Shown: positions 59,664-64,000 of the stretch, in pieces | How the letters are laid out: each line of letters begins with the position of its first letter | How positions within the stretch are numbered: position 1 is the stretch's first letter | Origin: Atopomonas sediminilitoris | Lineage (GTDB): Bacteria; Pseudomonadota; Gammaproteobacteria; Pseudomonadales; Pseudomonadaceae | NCBI RefSeq assembly: GCF_022601735.1 | Contig: NZ_JAKUMM010000007.1 | Location: forward strand, 62,001 to 126,000 | Direction of reading: 5' to 3' | DNA length: 64,000 bases | Made by a program: the position numbers and the translations under genes | Notes under the pieces: generated by a model | What the model was told of the DNA's origin: nothing | Databases searched by the model: none | What the model saw: the letters and a program-made list of their open reading frames with translations, nothing else

Positions 59664-61253
59664 ATGGAGTTTGATTACATCATCGTCGGCGGTGGCTCTG
59701 CCGGTTGCGCACTCGCCGCCCGACTCAGTGAAGACGCCAGCGTGAATGTTCTGCTGCTGGAGGCCGGCAAAGCCGACAAATCGCCACTGATTCATTGGCC
59801 CGTTGGTGTGGTCGCCATGCTCCCGCGCCCTTTGTACAACTGGGCCTATGAAACCGTACCGCAGCCCGGCCTCAACGGTCGCCGCGGCTATCAGCCGCGC
59901 GGCAAAGCCCTCGGTGGTAGCAGCTCGCTCAATGCGATGATTTACATTCGCGGCCATCAAACCGATTACGACGACTGGGCCGCCGCCGGCAACCCAGGCT
60001 GGGGCTGGAACGATGTACTGCCCTACTTTATTAAGTCCGAAGGCAATGAACGCGGCGCTAATGCACTGCACGGTGGCGACGGCCCGCTCTCGGTATGCGA
60101 CGGCCGCTCGGGTTTAGCCGTCTCCGACCGCTTCGTCGAGGCCGGCCAGCAAGCTGGCTATGCCTTCAATCCAGACTTCAACGGTGCCGAACAAGAAGGC
60201 GTCGGTCTGTACCAACTCACGCAAAAAAATGGCCGCCGCTGGAGTGCCGCACGCGCCTACCTTGGCCCCGCCGAAGCAGAAAAACGCAGCAACTTAAAGG
60301 TGATGCCAGAAAGCCACGCCATGCGCCTAGTGCTAGACGGCAAAACCTGCACCGGTGTCGAAGTGTTACAACGCGGCCGCCCTGTCACCATGAAGGCCCG
60401 CAAAGAAGTCATCCTTAGCGCCGGCGCTTTTGGCTCACCGCAATTGCTGTTGCTATCAGGCATTGGCGCCGAAGAAGAACTCACACGCCATCAGATCGCC
60501 GTGCAGCACGAGCTGCCGGGCGTGGGCCAAGGCCTGTACGACCACATCGACTACATCTTGGGCTACCAGTGCCCACGCCCCGATGTGTTTGGCATCACTG
60601 CTGGCAGCGTGTTAAAAGTCGCCAGCGAGGCCCCCAAATTCTTTGCCGGCGGCCGCGGCATGATGAGTTCCAACTTTGCCGAAGCCGGCGCGTTTCTCCG
60701 TACCGACAAGCGCTTTAAGCGCCCCGATATCCAACTGCATTTTGGCGCCGCACTGGTCGAAGATCACGCGCGCAACCTGTACCACGACTACGGCATCTCT
60801 TGCCATGTCTGCGTACTGCGGCCCAAAAGCTCGGGCAGCCTCAAACTGGCCTCCGCCAACCCGCTGGATGCACCCCTGATCGACCCCGGTTTTCTCAATG
60901 AAGAAGCCGACCTCGACGTGCTCCTCAAAGGCACGCGCATGACGCAAGAAATCATGGAGCAATCGGCACTGCGCGAATACCGCGGCCGCTCGCTGCACAA
61001 AGAGGCCTATCTCACCGACGATCAGCTGCGCGAGCGCATCCGCCAGCGCGCCGATACCGTTTATCACCCCATCGGCACCTGTCGCATGGGCAAAGACGAG
61101 CTGGCGGTGGTCGATCACGAGCTGCGCGTCAAAGGCATCAACAACCTGCGCGTGGTGGACGCCTCGATCATGCCCACCTTGATCGGCGGCAACACCAACG
61201 CGCCATCAATCATGATCGGCGAAAAAGCCGCCGACCTGATCAAAGCCAGCTAA
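59664..61253 (+). CDS. GMC family flavin oxidoreductase (choline/alcohol dehydrogenase-like)
   Basis: The 529-residue FAD enzyme has the N-terminal dinucleotide motif DYIIVGGGSAGCALAARL, the GMC signature block RGKALGGSSSLNAMIYIRGH, and signature 2 near GAFGSPQLLLLSGIG. The C-terminal catalytic histidine region is YHPIGTCRMG with NTNAPSIMIGEKAADL. It oxidises an alcohol, possibly aliphatic (AlkJ-like) or choline; the substrate cannot be fixed. GGAGGGG precedes the ATG and a strong terminator follows. The gene stands alone, so no betaine operon is present. Confidence 0.93.
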   Translation: MEFDYIIVGGGSAGCALAARLSEDASVNVLLLEAGKADKSPLIHWPVGVVAMLPRPLYNWAYETVPQPGLNGRRGYQPRGKALGGSSSLNAMIYIRGHQTDYDDWAAAGNPGWGWNDVLPYFIKSEGNERGANALHGGDGPLSVCDGRSGLAVSDRFVEAGQQAGYAFNPDFNGAEQEGVGLYQLTQKNGRRWSAARAYLGPAEAEKRSNLKVMPESHAMRLVLDGKTCTGVEVLQRGRPVTMKARKEVILSAGAFGSPQLLLLSGIGAEEELTRHQIAVQHELPGVGQGLYDHIDYILGYQCPRPDVFGITAGSVLKVASEAPKFFAGGRGMMSSNFAEAGAFLRTDKRFKRPDIQLHFGAALVEDHARNLYHDYGISCHVCVLRPKSSGSLKLASANPLDAPLIDPGFLNEEADLDVLLKGTRMTQEIMEQSALREYRGRSLHKEAYLTDDQLRERIRQRADTVYHPIGTCRMGKDELAVVDHELRVKGINNLRVVDASIMPTLIGGNTNAPSIMIGEKAADLIKAS

Positions 61254-61262
61254 GCACCCTTG

Positions 61263-61296
61263 GTGTGGCGTGCCCAGCACGCCACACAATTTCTTT
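61263..61296 (+). terminator. Terminator of the GMC oxidoreductase gene
   Basis: GTGTGGCGTGC (61263-61273) and GCACGCCACAC (61277-61287) form a perfect 11-bp stem around CCA, followed by AATTTCTTT. Confidence 0.88.
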
Positions 61297-61457
61297 ATGC
61301 AAAGCGCAACGCACGCTTCTATCCTTGTAAAGAAATCAGCACCTCGACCGAAACAAGCACAGTCGGAGTGCAGCGCAACCGTTGAGCCATTACACTTGGC
61401 TCAGTCGGGCGTTGATCAACCCAGCAGATCAGCCCCTTTTCGCGTTAAGGAGTAAGT

Positions 61458-62228
61458 GTGGATCTCGCAACCATCGTTGGCCTTATTGGCGCCTTGGGGA
61501 TCATCCTCGCCGCCATTGTTTTGGGCGGTGACCCTAATTCATTCATCGATGTCCCCTCCGTACTGATCGTTTTGGTCGGCTCACTGTTTGTGGTGATGGC
61601 CAAGTTCAGCCTTGGGCAGTTCTTGGGCGCGGTCAAAGTAGCCGCTCGCGCGTTTGCCTTTAAGCTGCCCAGCACCGAAGACACCATTGCCGAACTGGTA
61701 GAAATCGCTGGCATTGCGCGCAAAGAAGGCGTGTTGGCGCTGGAGTCCCGCGAATTCAGCTCACCGTTCTTAAAGAAAGGCATGCAGCTATTGATCGACG
61801 GTCAAAGCGCAGAAACCGTGCAAGAACTACTCAACAAAGAGCGCATGCTGACCAACCAAGAGAACAAACTCGGCGCCAAAATCTTCCGCGCGCTGGGCGA
61901 CGTCGCCCCAGCCATGGGCATGATCGGTACCCTGGTCGGCCTGGTACAGATGCTGGCCAACATGTCTGACCCTGCCGCGATTGGCCCGGCGATGGCCGTA
62001 GCACTGCTGACCACCCTCTACGGTGCCATGATCGCTAACATGTTTGCCCTGCCGGTTGCCGACAAGCTTGATCTGCGTGCTGGCGATGAGTCACAAAACC
62101 AAGCCCTGTTGATCGACGCTATTTTGTCGATTCAAGAAGGCCGCAACCCACGCATCATCGAACAAATGCTGCGCGCCTACTTACCGACAGCTAAGCGCGA
62201 TCTACCCGCGCCCGACGCTGGAGCCTAA
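61458..62228 (+). CDS. Flagellar motor stator protein PomA/MotC-like
   Basis: The 256-residue inner-membrane protein has four hydrophobic segments. The opening DLATIVGLIGALGIILAAIVLGG and the later GDVAPAMGMIGTLVGLVQMLANM with PAMAVALLTTLYGAMIANM are the MotA/PomA family ion-channel helices. It forms the 5:2 stator with the PomB-like product and couples ion flow to flagellar rotation. Sequence type suggests the PomA (sodium) or Pseudomonas MotC branch. The start is GTG at 61458, preceded by an AAGGAG Shine-Dalgarno. The pomB-like gene follows 9 bp later. Confidence 0.94.
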   Translation: MDLATIVGLIGALGIILAAIVLGGDPNSFIDVPSVLIVLVGSLFVVMAKFSLGQFLGAVKVAARAFAFKLPSTEDTIAELVEIAGIARKEGVLALESREFSSPFLKKGMQLLIDGQSAETVQELLNKERMLTNQENKLGAKIFRALGDVAPAMGMIGTLVGLVQMLANMSDPAAIGPAMAVALLTTLYGAMIANMFALPVADKLDLRAGDESQNQALLIDAILSIQEGRNPRIIEQMLRAYLPTAKRDLPAPDAGA

Positions 62229-62237
62229 GGAGCCACC

Positions 62238-63119
62238 ATGGAAGAGCCGCAAGACGATCCACCAGCAGGCGCCCCCCTGTGGCTGGCCACCTTTGCCGAC
62301 TTGATGTCGCTTTTGATGTGCTTCTTCGTCTTGCTTTTGTCGTTTGCCGAAATCGACGCGAAGAAATTCAAGCAAATCGCCGGCTCACTGCAAGTAGCCT
62401 TCGGCGTGCAGCGCGATGTTTACGCGCTGGACGTCCCGATGGGCACCAGTGCCATCTTCGATAAGTTCTCGCCAGGTAAGCCGGAAGAAACGCCGCTTGA
62501 AATCGTGCGTCAGGTCACCAGCCCCGAAGACCCCAATCTGGAGACCAACACCAGCCAAATCTTGAAAGAAAAAGAGCAACAAGAAACCGAAGAAATCACC
62601 AAGCAGATTGAGCAGCTCACCGCCAGCCTGCAGGAAGAAGTTGCCCAAGGCCGCATCACCATCGAGCAAGAGCCCAAGCGCATCATTGTACGCGTCGAGG
62701 AGAAAGGCTCGTTTCAATCGGGTTCGTCTTACGTCACCGATGCCTTCTTCGACATGCTGCTGCGCATGGCCGATGTTTTAAGTGAAATTGAAGGCACGAT
62801 CACCATCGAAGGACACAGCGACAACATTCCAATCAGTACGGCCATGTTCCAATCTAACTGGGACTTATCCGCCTCGCGGGCCGCCGCTGTGGCCAACGTG
62901 CTGCTGTCGAGCGAGAAGCTCGAAGCCACGCAGTTTCGCGTGTCCGGCTTTGCCGACACCAAGCCACGCGTAGATAACGACACACCAGAAAATCGAGCGC
63001 TGAACCGCCGGGTTGAGATCATCATCGATAAAACCAACGGCGAAGGTCACGACGAAAGCAAGCAAGCACTGGGCGATGCGATTCCGGATGACTTCCGTGA
63101 CAGCATCGACATGCAATAA
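62238..63119 (+). CDS. Flagellar motor stator protein PomB/MotD-like
   Basis: The 293-residue protein has a single N-terminal membrane helix with the essential ion-binding aspartate in LATFADLMSLLMCFFVLLLSF. A linker with coiled-coil character follows (KEKEQQETEEITKQIEQL), then a C-terminal OmpA-like peptidoglycan-binding domain (GHSDNIPIS, RAAAVANVLL, GFADTKPRVDN). It anchors the stator to the cell wall. The FADLMSLLMCFF pattern is of the PomB sort, consistent with sodium coupling, though that is inference. Co-transcribed with pomA and followed 10 bp later by a CigR-like gene. Confidence 0.94.
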   Translation: MEEPQDDPPAGAPLWLATFADLMSLLMCFFVLLLSFAEIDAKKFKQIAGSLQVAFGVQRDVYALDVPMGTSAIFDKFSPGKPEETPLEIVRQVTSPEDPNLETNTSQILKEKEQQETEEITKQIEQLTASLQEEVAQGRITIEQEPKRIIVRVEEKGSFQSGSSYVTDAFFDMLLRMADVLSEIEGTITIEGHSDNIPISTAMFQSNWDLSASRAAAVANVLLSSEKLEATQFRVSGFADTKPRVDNDTPENRALNRRVEIIIDKTNGEGHDESKQALGDAIPDDFRDSIDMQ

Positions 63120-63129
63120 GGAGCGCGGA

Positions 63130-63531
63130 ATGAAACGCACCGTTATCGCCGCGCTCAGCCTTTGCCTTAGCCTTGGCGCCTATGCCGGCAACCACAAAGA
63201 CAAAGAAAAAGGCAAAGACAAGCACACCGAATACACCGAGCAAACTAGCTCAACGCAACTGCCCAGCATCAACCATGAGCAGATCCGCGATATCTTGCTC
63301 GGTCAGCGCGAAGCTATTGGCCCGACCAAGGCATTGCCGCCTGGCATGCAAAAGCGCTTAAGCAAAGGCAAACCGCTGCCACCCGGCATCGCAAAACGCT
63401 TTTCACCGGATGTGTTAAGCAAACTGCCGCGCTACCCCGGCTACGACTGGGAAATGGCCGGCACTGATGTCGTCCTCGTCGAAACCGCCAGCCGCGTGAT
63501 TAGCGATGTACTGTACGGTGTGTTGCAGTAG
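63130..63531 (+). CDS. CigR/RcnB-like small exported protein
   Basis: The 133-residue product has a signal peptide (IAALSLCLSLGAYA), then a highly charged Lys/Asp/Glu stretch (GNHKDKEKGKDKHTEYTEQ). The body carries the repeated LPPG motifs (ALPPGMQKRLSKGKPLPPGIAKRF) and the C-terminal VVLVETASRVISDVLY seen in RcnB-domain and CigR-type proteins. Salmonella CigR is an inner-membrane anti-virulence factor; here the role is unknown. It starts 10 bp after pomB with a GGAGCG Shine-Dalgarno, so it is probably expressed with the stator genes. Confidence 0.75.
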   Translation: MKRTVIAALSLCLSLGAYAGNHKDKEKGKDKHTEYTEQTSSTQLPSINHEQIRDILLGQREAIGPTKALPPGMQKRLSKGKPLPPGIAKRFSPDVLSKLPRYPGYDWEMAGTDVVLVETASRVISDVLYGVLQ

Positions 63532-63544
63532 CACCAATAACGCT

Positions 63545-64000
63545 TTAGCTGTTGTCACGAAACAAAGCGATCAAGTGGTCAGCGATAGCGCCCTTGATCG
63601 TTTGCCGACTCAACACCGATAAGTGCTCTAAACGATCGAGTCGGATGCGGTGCAAATGCAATGACGGCAAACGCGATTCGTACTCTCGCAGATCGCCCTT
63701 GATCAGCACAGGTAAAAAAGTGTCACCGGCAGCCCGGTAACGCGCCACCAGCTCTTTTAACCCCTCGCGAAAGGGCAACTCCTTAGAACCGGCCAGACGA
63801 TTCAAGCCGGGCACTTTCAAGTACAAGCCCGCATGCCCCATGGTTTCGCCGGGCATGATATGAATCCCGGTTTCCTCGACCGCCTCTTCTGGAATGTCAT
63901 GCAGGGTGTCATGCCAATTTCGCTCATCCGGCAAAATGGTCAGACTGCCTCGATCCTCATCCGGCACTACAAAGCTGTATGAGGTATACAGCTTTTCAAC
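63545..64000 (-). CDS. Unknown protein, 5' truncated by the window edge
   Basis: The frame is open to the right edge, so at least 151 C-terminal residues are visible and the start is missing; a GTG at 63967 is internal or a poor start. I do not recognise the family. The visible sequence begins VEKLYTSYSFVV, has an acidic HDIPEEAVEETG segment, then a basic helical end (RIRLDRLEHLSVLSRQTIKGAIADHLIAL). There are no obvious membrane segments or catalytic signatures. It converges on the CigR-like gene with a 13-bp gap. Confidence 0.6.
   Translation of the reverse strand, partial: VEKLYTSYSFVVPDEDRGSLTILPDERNWHDTLHDIPEEAVEETGIHIMPGETMGHAGLYLKVPGLNRLAGSKELPFREGLKELVARYRAAGDTFLPVLIKGDLREYESRLPSLHLHRIRLDRLEHLSVLSRQTIKGAIADHLIALFRDNS

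Noticed and set aside
1-64000. Mobile element, prophage, tRNA or rRNA
   Set aside because: Reading through the window showed no transposase, integrase, phage structural gene, terminal repeat pair with target duplication, or tRNA-like cloverleaf. A tRNAscan run would be decisive for tRNAs.

Overview
This 64 kb window is a dense, GC-rich (about 58% by eye), mostly vertically inherited-looking piece of a gammaproteobacterial chromosome. The gene content points to Pseudomonadales, close to Pseudomonas: MksFEB condensin, Mqo, PomAB-type (MotCD-like) stators, RsmC, YajG, DUF2007/CPXCG small proteins, and a rimI/psi-like pair lying near mksFEB, as I recall for P. aeruginosa. Norspermidine genes and a short-type LeuA are less typical of Pseudomonas itself. 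I saw no rRNA, tRNA, CRISPR array, transposase or prophage gene.

Layout. 1-12 kb: a left-truncated double-receiver diguanylate cyclase, LysE exporter, 2-hydroxyacid dehydrogenase, RsmC, a TMEM165/GDT1-type manganese exporter behind a yybP-ykoY (Mn2+) riboswitch, an M48 lipoprotein protease, a chemoreceptor with a sigma-28 (FliA) promoter, small zinc-ribbon/DUF2007 proteins, an acyltransferase and YajG. 12-16 kb: a heme-binding DUF3365 protein, mqo, and a quinone-oxidoreductase-like enzyme divergent from a LysR regulator. 16.7-23.5 kb: an iron-siderophore operon (Fur box, TonB receptor, ATPase, binding protein, fused double permease, FhuF-like reductase). 23.5-34 kb (all minus strand): decarboxylating dehydrogenase, EamA transporter, carbonic anhydrase, membrane-anchored 5'-nucleotidase, rimI, psi (HolD)-like protein, leuA, and the two-gene carboxynorspermidine pathway.

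34.0-40.3 kb: the most unusual region, a five-gene minus-strand operon of exported proteins of unknown function. All five start with a signal peptide followed directly by a shared ALDDxxLSxVxGQ-type motif (FilA/DUF6160-like). Overlapping or abutting genes and two recognisable tandem paralogues suggest growth by duplication. Divergent from it is mksF-mksE-mksB without an MksG/JetD nuclease, i.e. the chromosome-organising version rather than a Wadjet-type defence version.

45-64 kb: cytochrome b561, a 2H phosphoesterase, hydroxypyruvate isomerase and tartronate-semialdehyde-reductase-like genes, an RND efflux pair with divergent TetR regulator, a CaiB-type CoA transferase/racemase plus acyl-CoA synthetase divergent from an AraC regulator, glycerate kinase, a redoxin, a GMC oxidoreductase, the pomA-pomB stator genes with a CigR-like protein, and a right-truncated unknown gene.

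How the parts fit: several units concern surface and motility lifestyle (diguanylate cyclase, chemoreceptor, stator, norspermidine synthesis, exported repeat proteins), but a functional link between them is inference only. Hydroxypyruvate isomerase, the GlxR-like reductase and glycerate kinase would together feed C3 acids into glycolysis. Starts were moved from the longest ORF to internal ATG/GTG codons where a Shine-Dalgarno sequence, signal peptide or coupled stop/start favoured it; this is stated per gene.
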